From positions 4,977,001 to 5,041,000 of the forward strand of contig NZ_CP036498.1 of assembly GCF_018279705.1 (NCBI RefSeq): a stretch of DNA of 64,000 nt, given 5' to 3'. Positions within the stretch are counted from its first letter, which is position 1. Each line of letters opens with the position of its first letter. The notes under the pieces were generated by a model. The model was not told where the DNA came from, made no database searches, and was given only the letters and a program-made list of their open reading frames with translations. The DNA comes from Tardiphaga alba. Lineage in GTDB: Bacteria > Pseudomonadota > Alphaproteobacteria > Rhizobiales > Xanthobacteraceae. The translations under genes were made by a program, and so were the position numbers. Positions 17,086 through 26,340 of this stretch are shown piece after piece.

Positions 17086-17883
17086 TCATTCGGATTTCAC
17101 CTTGCCGACCTTCCTCTCCAGAAAATCGCGGATGCGGTTCTTCGCCTCCTGATCGCTCTGCGCCACCGAGGCCATCAGCGATTCCAGCATCAGCCCGGTC
17201 TGCGGGCTGGCTTCGGCGATCAGCGGCAGCGCCTGCAGCACGGCGAAATTCGTCAGCGGCGCATTCTGCGCCACGCGCTCGGCGAGTTCGAGCGCCTTGG
17301 TAAGCGCACCATCGGCGTCCGTCAGGTACTGCGCGAAGCCGAGCGCGACGCCCTCCTCCGACTTGTAGACGCGGCCGGTGAGCATCATGTCGGCCATCCG
17401 GTGCACGCCGATCAGCCGCGGCAGCCGCATCGAGGCGCCGCCACCGACAAAGATGCCGCGGCTGCCTTCGGGCAACGCATAATAGGCGGAAGGATCGGCA
17501 ACGCGGATATGGGCGGCGCAGGCAAGCTCCAGCCCGCCGCCGATCACGGCGCCCTGAAGTGCTGCGATGACAGGCACGCGGGCCTGCTGGATCAGGTCGA
17601 ATACGCGGTGCCACATGCGCGAATGCATCAGCCCCGCGGTGGCATCGCGCTCCTGCAGTTCCGAGAGATCGAGGCCGGCCGAGAAATGCCCGCCGATGCC
17701 ATGGATCACGACGGCGCCGATGTCCGACGGCAGCGCTTGAAAGACCTGCTCGATCTCCAGGATGATCCCGTCATTGAGCGCATTACGCTTGGCGGGGCGG
17801 TTCAGGCCGACCAGCAGCAACCGGCCACGGGTTTCGATCTGGAGCAGGGAAGCGGCGGTCGCGGTAGCAGCGGCTTGGGTCAT
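17086..17883 (-). CDS. Enoyl-CoA hydratase/isomerase family protein (CouA-like)
   Basis: A 265-residue crotonase-fold protein. LNRPAKRNALND opens the fold, GGHFSAGLDLSEL forms the CoA/oxyanion-hole region, and GAVIGGGLELACAAHIRVA follows. The family hydrates enoyl-CoA, and some members cleave hydroxycinnamoyl-CoA to benzaldehydes plus acetyl-CoA. Its position directly upstream of the feruloyl-CoA synthetase suggests the lyase role of CouA. ATG 17883 was taken as start; a GTG at 17889 is possible. A 13-bp perfect dyad with the CouR-like pattern lies 29 nt upstream, which suggests control by the MarR protein at 6458. Confidence 0.8.
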   Translation of the reverse strand: MTQAAATATAASLLQIETRGRLLLVGLNRPAKRNALNDGIILEIEQVFQALPSDIGAVVIHGIGGHFSAGLDLSELQERDATAGLMHSRMWHRVFDLIQQARVPVIAALQGAVIGGGLELACAAHIRVADPSAYYALPEGSRGIFVGGGASMRLPRLIGVHRMADMMLTGRVYKSEEGVALGFAQYLTDADGALTKALELAERVAQNAPLTNFAVLQALPLIAEASPQTGLMLESLMASVAQSDQEAKNRIRDFLERKVGKVKSE

Positions 17884-17911
17884 CGGCACCGAATAAGTCT
17901 TGGGAAGAATA

Positions 17912-17926
17912 ATTATAGACTATAAC
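17912..17926. promoter_or_regulatory. Candidate MarR (CouR-like) operator, crotonase promoter
   Basis: ATTATA-GAC-TATAAC, with perfect inner palindrome TTATAGACTATAA (17913-17925), lies 29 nt upstream of the crotonase start. It is the best-conserved member of the three-site set. Confidence 0.55.
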
Positions 17927-17954
17927 GGATTGTGTGTGTGTCAACTAGAAGCGG

Positions 17955-18043
17955 GTAGCCCGGGTGAAGCGCAGCATAACCCGGGGACCGGCGTTTCAAT
18001 TGGTCGGCTGGCCCCGGATTACGCTTCGCTCCATCCGGGCTAC
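17955..18043. repeat. Palindromic intergenic element, family B
   Basis: GTAGCCCGGGTGAAGCGCAG at the left is mirrored by CGCTCCATCCGGGCTAC at the right. This is the most frequent family here; other copies are at 24108, 32220, 33568, 36242, 48811 and 53216. Confidence 0.9.
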
Positions 18044-18052
18044 AGATTGTCT

Positions 18053-18985
18053 CTACCTGATCGCCACTGGATTGATCATGCTCTGCACGCCGCCTTTAAA
18101 CCGCGGCTGGCCGAGCACGAACATGAACTCATAGCCCTTGTCCTTGGCGAGTTCGGACGTGTCCATGTTCTCCAGGATATAGGTCCCGTTCATCGCCAGC
18201 AGGATCTGGTGCACCTCGAACACGGTGTTCTTCTCGAACGGCACCACCTCGACACCCCAGGTATCCGCGCCGACGGCAACCACACCCTTGCTGGTCAGAT
18301 ATTTCGCGCCCTCGACGCCGAGGCCGGGCTCGCCGCCATTGTAGCGCTTGTCGTCCTTGCCGAGCAGGCTGAGCCAGCCGGTGTGGAACAGCACCACATC
18401 GCCTTCCCTGATCTCGACGCCCTGCGCCTTGGCGGCTTCCTCGATCTCCTTCGTATTGAAGGCGGTGCCTTCCTTGACGACATCGGTCTTGTAGTAGGCC
18501 GCCATGTCGATCAGAACGCCGCGCGCCACCAGCGGCGGCACCTTGTCGATGCCGAGCTTCTTCAGGCCCGAGACATCGCCGAAGTCAGCGATCTTGTTGC
18601 CGTTGTAATAGACGTGATCGACGCCGAGATGGCCAAGTCCATCCATCTGGCTGCCGACACCGACCCAGCCGGTGATCATGTCGTCATTATAGGTCGCCTG
18701 GTTCGGCCCGATGCCGTGATTGCCGGCCTGGCCGGGCTGCACCACGGTGACCTTCACCGAGCGCGGCGGATAAGCGGGCGTATCGGCGCCAACGGGAATG
18801 CCGAGCGCATAGGTCTTGCCGGTCTTCACCAGTTGCGCCGCAGCCTTCACGCGTTCGGGGGTGATGTAGTTGGCGGCGCCGATTTCGTCATTCGGGCCCC
18901 ATTTCGATTTGGTCCAGTCCTGCGCCAGCGCGGGCATGGCCATCACAAGCGATACGGCACTTCCAAGCAAAGCTGCTCTCAACAT
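18053..18985 (-). CDS. Exported cyclase-family protein (kynurenine formamidase-like fold)
   Basis: A 310-residue protein of the cyclase/formamidase metal-hydrolase superfamily (PF04199). The Sec signal peptide is cleaved after ALA (about residue 21). The metal-site region is GVGSQMDGLGHLGVDH, close to the classic HxGTHxDxPxH pattern but with GSQMDGLGH, so the ligand set may differ. Other motifs are VLIDMAAY and VLFHTGW. It probably acts in the periplasm, which is unusual for formamidase-like enzymes of tryptophan breakdown. The start ATG 18985 has GGGAGG 6 nt upstream. It follows the TRAP operon and DUF3237 gene on the same strand, so a role in preparing an aromatic substrate is plausible. 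Confidence 0.78.
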   Translation of the reverse strand: MLRAALLGSAVSLVMAMPALAQDWTKSKWGPNDEIGAANYITPERVKAAAQLVKTGKTYALGIPVGADTPAYPPRSVKVTVVQPGQAGNHGIGPNQATYNDDMITGWVGVGSQMDGLGHLGVDHVYYNGNKIADFGDVSGLKKLGIDKVPPLVARGVLIDMAAYYKTDVVKEGTAFNTKEIEEAAKAQGVEIREGDVVLFHTGWLSLLGKDDKRYNGGEPGLGVEGAKYLTSKGVVAVGADTWGVEVVPFEKNTVFEVHQILLAMNGTYILENMDTSELAKDKGYEFMFVLGQPRFKGGVQSMINPVAIR

Positions 18986-19071
18986 CGTCGCCTCCCTGTG
19001 TTCGCCGGATGTTTCCGGTCGATGGGGAGTAGACTACAGAAATTGGGGTGAAAGTAAGCTGACACTACACT

Positions 19072-19159
19072 CCGTCATGCGCGGGCTTGTCCCGCGTATC
19101 CACGTCTTGCTGCGAACGTCAAAAGACGTGGATGGCCGGGACAAGCCCGGCCACGACGG
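19072..19159. repeat. Palindromic intergenic element, family C
   Basis: CCGTCATGCGCGGGCTTGTC at the left is mirrored by GACAAGCCCGGCCACGACGG at the right, with inner arms around GACGTGG. Other copies are at 21558, 43978 and 50059. Confidence 0.88.
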
Positions 19160-19163
19160 CGCT

Positions 19164-19628
19164 CTACAGCACCTGATGCACTGCAAGCTCCACGCGATCG
19201 GGATGCCTTGCGCCGACGCCGATAAACAGGTTCTGCATCAGCCAGCGATAATCGGGATGCGCGGTCTCGAATTTCGGCACCGAGCGGAAATAGATCAGGC
19301 GGGGATCGACAATCTCGCCGCGCGCGATGCGATCCAGCGCTTCTTTCGGCCCGAACCGGATGCCGTAATTGGCGATATAGATCACCGCGCCGCCATCGAG
19401 CTCGAACGTGTATTTCGCCTCCAGCTCCGTAAAACCGTCCGGGCGGATGATCTGGAAATCGGCGCCACCCTGATGGATCGCGCCGTTGACGCCCTCGCCT
19501 GTCACCGTGCCGCCAAGCACGGGGATCACACGGCGGGTGCCATAGCCGAGATCGCCGGCCACCACGGGCTTGCCGACCTGGATCGCGAGGCTGAACACAT
19601 ACTTCGTCTTGAGTTCGGGCACGCTCAT
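19164..19628 (-). CDS. DUF3237 domain-containing protein
   Basis: A 154-residue single-domain protein of the DUF3237 family, a small beta-barrel fold of unknown activity. GGTVTGEGVNGAIHQGGADF and the C-terminal YRWLMQNLFIGVGAR are typical of the family. It begins 4 nt after the stop of the TRAP large subunit, so it belongs to the TRAP operon. DUF3237 proteins are often found with aromatic degradation genes. There is no signal peptide. Any role in processing the transported compound is inference. Confidence 0.82.
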   Translation of the reverse strand: MSVPELKTKYVFSLAIQVGKPVVAGDLGYGTRRVIPVLGGTVTGEGVNGAIHQGGADFQIIRPDGFTELEAKYTFELDGGAVIYIANYGIRFGPKEALDRIARGEIVDPRLIYFRSVPKFETAHPDYRWLMQNLFIGVGARHPDRVELAVHQVL

Positions 19629-19632
19629 CGTC

Positions 19633-20943
19633 TCACCCCATCATTCGCATCGGCAACCACGTGGCGATGATCGGGAACAGGATCAACAGCACCAGCCGGA
19701 TCAGGTCCGTCGCCACGAAGGGCAGCACGCCCTTGAAGATGGTCGACATGGTGACGTCCTTGATCACGCTCTTGATGACGAAGACATTCATCCCTACCGG
19801 CGGATGGATCAGGCCGAGTTCGACGGTCATCACGATGATGATGCCGAACCAGATCGGATCGAAGCCAAGCGCCTGGATCACCGGAAACACGATCGGCACC
19901 GTGAGAATCACCATCGCCATGGCATCCATCAGGCAGCCGAGCACGAGATACATCAAGAGGATCAGCGCCAACACGCCGTAAGGCCCAATGCCGAGGCCGG
20001 TGAGAAACTCGGTCACATGCTGCGGGGTCTGCGTCACCGTGAGGAAATAGCCGAAACACAGCGCGCCGATCAGCACGGTGAACACTGCCGCCGCGGTGCG
20101 CGTCGCCTGCAGGAGCGATTGCAGGATGCCTTCCTTGTTCAGCTTGCCGCGCATCACGCCGATCAGGAACGCGCCGACAGCACCGACCGCGCCGGCTTCG
20201 GTCGGAATGAAGAAGCCGCCATAGAGCCCGCCGATCACGAACACGAACAGCAGCAGCGGCGACCACACATCGCGGATCGCGGTGGCGCGTTCGCGCCAGT
20301 TGGCCTTCGGGCCTTCGGGCAGGAAGCCCGGCTTCACCACGCCGATGATGGCGATGGTGATCATGTGCATCACGATGGCCAGCAGGCCCGGCACGATGCC
20401 GGCGATGAACAGTTTGCCGATATCCTGCTGGGTAATGATGCCATAGACCGCCAGCACCGTTGACGGCGGCAGCATGGCGCCGAGCGTGCCGCCCACGGCG
20501 ATGACGCCGGTGGCAAATGACTGCGGATAATTGTGCCGCCGCATCTCGGGATAGGCCACCGCGGAGAAGGTCGCCGCCGTCGCCACCGACGAGCCGGAGA
20601 TCGCCGCAAAGCCGCCGCAGGCCGCGATGGTGGCGATGCCGAGGCCGCCCTTCCAGTGTCCCACAAACGTATTCGCCGCGCGAAACAGTTCGCGGCTGAT
20701 GCCGGACACCGAGACGAAGGCGCCCATTAGCAAAAACATCGGGATCACGCCGAAGGAATAATCCGTCACCGTGCGCATGGTGGTCTGGCCCACCAGTTTC
20801 AGCGCAGGCTGAAAGCCGGTGATGTAGCCGAATCCCGTGATGCCCACGAGGCCCATGGCCATGCCCACCGGCACGCGCAGCAGCATCAGCACGAACAGGC
20901 TGACAAAGCCGATGACCGCGACCGCTTCATTGCTCAATTCCAT
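19633..20943 (-). CDS. TRAP transporter large membrane subunit (DctM type, TarM-like)
   Basis: A 436-residue integral membrane protein with about twelve hydrophobic segments. Family motifs include LRVPVGMAMGLVG at the N-terminus, GSSVATAATFSAVAYPEMRR, LPPSTVLAVYGIITQQDIGK and IHPPVGMNVFV. It is the Na+-coupled translocation subunit of a tripartite ATP-independent transporter. The small-subunit gene ends 7 nt upstream, so the pair is translated together. In R. palustris the TarPQM system in the equivalent position takes up p-coumarate, and the same ligand class is suggested here by synteny. Confidence 0.92.
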   Translation of the reverse strand: MELSNEAVAVIGFVSLFVLMLLRVPVGMAMGLVGITGFGYITGFQPALKLVGQTTMRTVTDYSFGVIPMFLLMGAFVSVSGISRELFRAANTFVGHWKGGLGIATIAACGGFAAISGSSVATAATFSAVAYPEMRRHNYPQSFATGVIAVGGTLGAMLPPSTVLAVYGIITQQDIGKLFIAGIVPGLLAIVMHMITIAIIGVVKPGFLPEGPKANWRERATAIRDVWSPLLLFVFVIGGLYGGFFIPTEAGAVGAVGAFLIGVMRGKLNKEGILQSLLQATRTAAAVFTVLIGALCFGYFLTVTQTPQHVTEFLTGLGIGPYGVLALILLMYLVLGCLMDAMAMVILTVPIVFPVIQALGFDPIWFGIIIVMTVELGLIHPPVGMNVFVIKSVIKDVTMSTIFKGVLPFVATDLIRLVLLILFPIIATWLPMRMMG

Positions 20944-20950
20944 GGCCCCG

Positions 20951-21517
20951 TTACTCCGCGGTCTTGATCTTGGGCTCGTGCATCTCTTCCGGATGCATCA
21001 CGAGCCGATAGGTGCGGATGGCGATCAGGAGCACGGCGGCCCCGTCACCGATCCAGGACAGCAGGAAGAACGGCCACACCGGCAATTGCAGGTCCATGGT
21101 GACGAGGCCGCTGTTATAGGTGTCCACCACCTTGTCGAACAGCGTGTAGGTCTGCACCGTGACGACGAACAGCAACACAAGCGTCGCGAACACGTCGATC
21201 CAGCGTTGATATTTCGGCGTGGCATTGGCCCAGACCAGATCGACGGTGATGTGCGAGCCGCGATAGGAGGTCGCCGCGATGCCCCAGAAGATCAGCACGC
21301 CAAGCATGAACTGGCCGACATTGTAGTAATCGGGGATCGTCACCGCGAAGAATTTGCGCATGAACACGGCAATGAAGGTGTTCAGGGCGACGATGCCGAC
21401 AAAGAACGCGGCGATCCATTCGATGGAATCGATGAAGCGATCCATCGCATTTTTCTTGCGCGGCTCGGGCGGTCCGGTAAGCGCGCCGTCGGCGGTGACT
21501 TCGGGAGTGGAGGTCAT
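20951..21517 (-). CDS. TRAP transporter small membrane subunit (DctQ type, TarQ-like)
   Basis: A 188-residue protein with a cytoplasmic N-terminal tail of about 30 residues and four predicted membrane helices (first near WIAAFFVGIVALNTFIAVF). It is the small partner that holds DctM in place. The gene lies between the binding-protein gene (151 nt upstream, across a family C repeat) and dctM (7 nt downstream). DctQ sequences are weakly conserved, so the call rests on length, topology and position. Confidence 0.9.
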   Translation of the reverse strand: MTSTPEVTADGALTGPPEPRKKNAMDRFIDSIEWIAAFFVGIVALNTFIAVFMRKFFAVTIPDYYNVGQFMLGVLIFWGIAATSYRGSHITVDLVWANATPKYQRWIDVFATLVLLFVVTVQTYTLFDKVVDTYNSGLVTMDLQLPVWPFFLLSWIGDGAAVLLIAIRTYRLVMHPEEMHEPKIKTAE

Positions 21518-21557
21518 TGCGATCGCATTTCCGAGGGCGAGGGCTCATCTCACTCAG

Positions 21558-21643
21558 CCGTCATGCCCGGCCTTGTGCCGGGCATCCACGTCTTGAGCGA
21601 CGGAGAAGAAGTCGTGGATGGCCGGGACAGGCCCGGCCATGAC
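21558..21643. repeat. Palindromic intergenic element, family C
   Basis: CCGTCATGCCCGGCCTTGTG at the left is mirrored by GGCCCGGCCATGACG at the right. It lies inside the TRAP operon between the binding-protein and small-subunit genes, and could act as an mRNA hairpin there. Confidence 0.88.
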
Positions 21644-21668
21644 GTGGTGAGAGGTCAATGCCTAGGGC

Positions 21669-22685
21669 TCACAGCCCCGCATTATGCTTCTTAAGCGAGG
21701 CCTTCAGCTCCGCATCGATGGCATCCGCATCGCCGCCGGCCTTCTTCACCGCGGCTGCCCAGGCCGCATGCAGTGGCTCGACGCCCTTCTTCCAGGCAGC
21801 GAGCTGCTCCGGCGTCAGCGGATAGACTTCATGATCCGGCAGCGCCTTCATCTTGGCGACACCGGCGAATTCATAATCCACCCACGGATCGGTCACCTTC
21901 GCCGCCCATTCCGGCGAGCAGTGATCGTCGATAATCTTCTTCTGCGCCGGCGACATCGAATTATATTTGGCGAGGTTGATGTTGTAGGTGAACACCGTCG
22001 AATAGAGCGGCGCGTCGATGTGATACTTCACCACCTTGTCGATGCCGAACAGGAAGATCGAGCCCCACGGGAAGAAGATCGCATCGGCCACGCCGCGCTC
22101 GATTGCGTCGCGAGATTCCGGCGCCGAGGCCTGCACATTGGTGCCGCCGAACAGTTTGACCATTTCGCCGATCGTGCTCTGCGCCGGGCGCACCTTTGCG
22201 CCCTTGAGATCATCGGGCACCACTATCTTCTTCTTGCTGTGAACGGAACCGGGTGCATGGATGAAGGCGAAGCAGAGCTTGGTGTCCTTCATCTCCGTCT
22301 TGGCGTATTTCTGGTACCACTCGTTGAAGGCCTGCGTGCCCTTCTTGCCTTCATTGAACACGAAGGGAATCTGGCCGGCCGCAGCAATCGGGAAGCGGCC
22401 CGGCTGATAGCCCGGATTCACGTAAGTGACGTCGGCAATGCCGTCGCGCGCCATGTCGTAATGGTCGAACGCCTTGCCGAGCTGCTCCGAGGGAAACACC
22501 GACAGCTTGATGCTGCCGCCCGACGCCTTCTCGATATCGGCAGCCCAGGCCTGCGTCGCCGGCACCAGCGGATGCGCCGGCGGAACCCACAGCGATACTT
22601 TCAAATTGACGGTCTTGTCCTGCGCTTGCGCGGCGATCGGCAATAGACAGCCGGCCGCGAGCAACGCCATCAGCGTCTTCCTCAT
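21669..22685 (-). CDS. TRAP transporter substrate-binding protein (DctP type, TarP-like)
   Basis: A 338-residue periplasmic protein. The signal peptide is cleaved after AQA (residue 21). The opening KVSLWVPPAHPLVP and the block DDLKGAKVRPAQSTIGEMVK are DctP hallmarks; the Arg in KVRP is the residue that usually pairs with the ligand carboxylate. GTNVQASAPESRDAIERGVAD follows. Start ATG 22685 has GGGAGAG 8 nt upstream. It is the first gene of dctP-dctQ-dctM-DUF3237 and is divergent from pobA. A CouR-like dyad lies 82 nt upstream. A carboxylated aromatic ligand is likely, but inferred. Confidence 0.9.
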   Translation of the reverse strand: MRKTLMALLAAGCLLPIAAQAQDKTVNLKVSLWVPPAHPLVPATQAWAADIEKASGGSIKLSVFPSEQLGKAFDHYDMARDGIADVTYVNPGYQPGRFPIAAAGQIPFVFNEGKKGTQAFNEWYQKYAKTEMKDTKLCFAFIHAPGSVHSKKKIVVPDDLKGAKVRPAQSTIGEMVKLFGGTNVQASAPESRDAIERGVADAIFFPWGSIFLFGIDKVVKYHIDAPLYSTVFTYNINLAKYNSMSPAQKKIIDDHCSPEWAAKVTDPWVDYEFAGVAKMKALPDHEVYPLTPEQLAAWKKGVEPLHAAWAAAVKKAGGDADAIDAELKASLKKHNAGL

Positions 22686-22766
22686 CGACGTCTCTCCCTC
22701 TGTGTCCGATCAGCTCATTGTCCGACCGGCATTTCACTGGACCTTGAACGGTCCTTGGTGAATATT

Positions 22767-22781
22767 GTTATACGTCATAAC
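22767..22781. promoter_or_regulatory. Candidate MarR (CouR-like) operator, TRAP promoter
   Basis: GTTATA-CGT-CATAAC contains a perfect GTTAT-N5-ATAAC dyad. Its 6-3-6 geometry matches 7046-7060 and 17912-17926. Confidence 0.5.
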
Positions 22782-22822
22782 CATCTTTGCAAGCTTGACG
22801 GATGTCAGTCTCGCCAGCGCGC

Positions 22823-22834
22823 TTGACTTGTCAA
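22823..22834. promoter_or_regulatory. Palindrome in the pobA promoter region
   Basis: TTGACTTGTCAA is a perfect 12-bp palindrome, 92 nt upstream of pobA. It is flanked by a second inverted pair, TGTCAGTC (22803-22810) and GACTGACA (22846-22853). This could be a binding site for a PobR-type activator. No regulator gene is adjacent. Confidence 0.35.
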
Positions 22835-22914
22835 CTTAGTCGAGGGACTGACACACAGAGCATGCCGCCGGAAAGTGGAGAGCGTTTTTCGGCAAGTGCG
22901 CGACAAAAGGATGA

Positions 22915-24099
<1,185 letters not shown>

Positions 24100-24107
24100 G
24101 CTCGATC

Positions 24108-24196
24108 GTAGCCCGGATGGAGCGCAGCGTAATCCGGGATTCAGAGCCTCCGCATATCGCCGGTCCCCGGATTGCGCTCCGCTCCATCCGGGCTAC
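24108..24196. repeat. Palindromic intergenic element, family B
   Basis: GTAGCCCGGATGGAGCGCAG at the left is mirrored by CTCCATCCGGGCTAC at the right. It begins 9 nt after the pobA stop and may serve as its transcript end. Confidence 0.9.
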
Positions 24197-24264
24197 GCCC
24201 TATCATTCCCGTTTGAAACTTTGTTGGCCTGTCCTTCACGCGCGTTTACCCACAAACTACGCGA

Positions 24265-24681
24265 ATGACCGACACCATCCCCGAAGGCTTCGCGCCCCAC
24301 ACCCGCAAGAGCCCGCTCACCGCGCCGTGGGAGCCGATCTATTCCCGCACCACCGACGCCGCCGTTATCCTCGGCCTGCGCATCGCCGAGGCGCACACCA
24401 ATTCGCGCGGCATGGCGCATGGCGGATTGATCACCGCCCTCGCCGACAATGCCATGGGCCTGAGCTGCGGCCATGTTGCCGGCGGCGGCACGCGGCTCGT
24501 GACCGTGAATCTCTCCGCCGATTTTCTGGGCCCTGCAAAAGTCGGCCAGTGGCTGGAGATCGTGACCGATGTGGTGAAGACCGGGAGCCGGCTCTGTTTT
24601 GCGCAAGCCCTGATCACCGCCGATGGCGTGCCCTGTGCACGAGCGAATGCCACATTCAGCGTGGTGACGGCCAAGCCGTAG
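24265..24681 (+). CDS. PaaI-family hotdog thioesterase
   Basis: A 138-residue hotdog-fold protein. The catalytic/CoA region NSRGMAHGGLITALADNAMG matches the HGG motif of PaaI/YdiI thioesterases, and VTVNLSADFLGPAKVGQWLE is the second strand-helix block. It would hydrolyse an acyl- or aryl-CoA thioester in the cytosol, for example relieving stalled CoA intermediates. There is no clear operon partner; it stands alone after pobA. No strong Shine-Dalgarno is visible before ATG 24265, but no better start exists. Confidence 0.85.
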   Translation: MTDTIPEGFAPHTRKSPLTAPWEPIYSRTTDAAVILGLRIAEAHTNSRGMAHGGLITALADNAMGLSCGHVAGGGTRLVTVNLSADFLGPAKVGQWLEIVTDVVKTGSRLCFAQALITADGVPCARANATFSVVTAKP

Positions 24682-24814
24682 CCCTGAACCGCAGGCGGCT
24701 TGCAGCCAGCCCCGGCATTATTTCATCCATCGAAATGATGTCGTGCGAGTTGCGACAATTGTTCCGGGCGCGGACAGGCCCCATCTTGTCACCATCAGAT
24801 GAAAGGTGGCTCCG

Positions 24815-25453
24815 ATGTCCGACACCCATGTCTATTCCAGCGACGTCGCCTTCACGCCCGCCGTCAAGGCGATCCAGGCCCGCAAGGGCTCGCGGGAATC
24901 CTATGCCCATGTGGAAGAGAGCGGCGGCTGGCGCAGCGAGATCGACGACAACCTCGCCGAATTCCTCGCCCACACCAACAGTTTCTATCTCGCCACGGCG
25001 AGCGCAGACGGCCAGCCCTATATGCAGCACCGCGGCGGCCCCAAGGGCTTTGTCAAAGTGCTCGACAAGAACACGATCGCCTTCGCCGATTTCAGCGGCA
25101 ACCGGCAATATATCACGCAAGGAAATCTGACCGAGAATCCGAAGGCCAATATCTTCATCATGGACTATGTGCACCGCCGCCGGGTGAAGATCTGGGGCAC
25201 GGCGAAGGTGATCGAGGATGATCCAGCCTTGATTACGTCGATGATGCCGAAGGGTTATCGCGCGCGGCCCGAGCAGGTGATCCTGTTCACCGTGTCCGCA
25301 TGGGACACCAATTGTCCGCAACACATTCCGCAGAAGTTTGACGCGGCGGATGTCGCGCAGGCAGTCGCCATGCGGGATGCGAGGATTGCGGAATTGGAAG
25401 CTGAATTGGCCAGCTTGAAGCAAACCTTGTCGTCACCCGGCTTGACCGGGTGA
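24815..25453 (+). CDS. Pyridoxamine 5'-phosphate oxidase-related FMN-binding protein
   Basis: A 212-residue protein with a split-barrel PNPOx-like domain (LATASADGQPYMQHRGGPKGF, VLDKNTIAFADFSGNRQYIT, KANIFIMDYVHRRRVKIWGTAKV). Such proteins bind FMN or F420-like cofactors, and the real reaction varies. The tail IAELEAELASLKQ is a short coiled coil. ATG 24815 was chosen with AAAGG about 8 nt upstream. Oddly, the last residues (SSPGLTG) and the stop are encoded by the left arm of an intergenic palindromic repeat, so the natural C-terminus was replaced or extended by repeat insertion. Confidence 0.85.
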   Translation: MSDTHVYSSDVAFTPAVKAIQARKGSRESYAHVEESGGWRSEIDDNLAEFLAHTNSFYLATASADGQPYMQHRGGPKGFVKVLDKNTIAFADFSGNRQYITQGNLTENPKANIFIMDYVHRRRVKIWGTAKVIEDDPALITSMMPKGYRARPEQVILFTVSAWDTNCPQHIPQKFDAADVAQAVAMRDARIAELEAELASLKQTLSSPGLTG

Positions 25454-25532
25454 TCCAGTAAACTCGTAAGCAGTAGTGTGTGCTGGATCGCCCGGTCCCG
25501 GCGCGGAATTGCGCGCAAGGCCGGGCGATGAC
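25431..25532. repeat. Palindromic intergenic element, family G (single copy here)
   Basis: CGTCACCCGGCTTGACCGGG and GATCCAGTA at the left pair with CTGGATCGCCCGGTC and GGCCGGGCGATGAC at the right. The left arm overlaps the 3' end of the preceding gene. Confidence 0.75.
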
Positions 25533-25544
25533 AGTGAGAGAGCG

Positions 25545-26273
25545 TCACGCCGCTTCGGCCTGACGCTGCCATACGTGCTCCGGATAGAACTCCGTCATCA
25601 TGCGATCCACATAGGCGGTGAGATTGCCGAAATGCAGCAACCGGACGCGCAACGGCGATTCGAAATACGGCGTCATGATGCCGGCCAGGATCGCAAAAGC
25701 GGTGGCATCGACGCCGCACGGACGTTCCCCCATCAGATAGGGTTTTGCCGCGAGCAGCAGCGACAGCGCCATCAGCGAGCGGCTTGCGAGTTCGAGCGCT
25801 TCTTCGGGGGTATGCCGGCCGAGACCATTGGCCAGATAGTTCTGCGCGACCTGCGCACGCACGGCTGCGCACACACCCAGGCGCTGCACCTCCGGCACAA
25901 TGTCGAAGAACCGCGCCGGCCCCTTGGCGAAATTCGTGTCATCGAGCCAGCGCGCACCGACAAGCGCGAGGCAAAGCTGGTTTTCCAGCATGCGCTCGAT
26001 GGCCCAGGCCTGCGCGCGCTGTACGAGATCGAGGCCTTCATCGAAATCCACGCCGTATTTGCGCTCGAGATGCGCGCGGATGAACGTGGAATCGGCGATC
26101 ACCTCGGCGCCGTCGTCGATGAATGGCAGTTGGCCTTTCGGTGAATCGGTCGGCCGCGATGGTTGCTTGGTGTAAGCCAGCCCCGCCATTTTGAGCTGGA
26201 CCTCGGTCTTGGTGACGAAAGGGCTGATTTCCGGCAGGCCAAAGCCCGCGCCTGCGCCGTGCAGCGTGATCAT
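25545..26273 (-). CDS. Glutathione S-transferase-like protein (Tom37/FAXC type)
   Basis: A 242-residue protein with a thioredoxin-like N-terminal domain (SPFVTKTEVQLKMAGLAY, then KGQLPFIDDGAEVIADST) and an all-helical C-terminal domain (LLAAKPYLMGERPCGVDATAFA). The usual GST substrate-binding signature Ile-Pro is replaced by QLPFI. Members resemble metaxin/FAXC proteins, and the substrate is unknown. Start ATG 26273 has GGGAG 6 nt upstream. A 26-bp palindrome lies 42 nt upstream, and its twin precedes the WYL regulator gene, so regulation by that regulator is likely. Confidence 0.82.
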   Translation of the reverse strand: MITLHGAGAGFGLPEISPFVTKTEVQLKMAGLAYTKQPSRPTDSPKGQLPFIDDGAEVIADSTFIRAHLERKYGVDFDEGLDLVQRAQAWAIERMLENQLCLALVGARWLDDTNFAKGPARFFDIVPEVQRLGVCAAVRAQVAQNYLANGLGRHTPEEALELASRSLMALSLLLAAKPYLMGERPCGVDATAFAILAGIMTPYFESPLRVRLLHFGNLTAYVDRMMTEFYPEHVWQRQAEAA

Positions 26274-26314
26274 GTCATTCTCCCGTTGGTAGTGGTTCGT
26301 GTGTCTAGAGGAGC

Positions 26315-26340
26315 GCTGCTGCCACCGTGGTGTCAGCAGC
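26315..26340. promoter_or_regulatory. Candidate WYL-regulator operator 1 (GST promoter)
   Basis: A 26-bp near-perfect palindrome with arms GCTGCTG and CAGCAGC; 11 of 13 positions pair. It shares its arms and inner TG/CA steps with 26569-26592. Confidence 0.65.
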
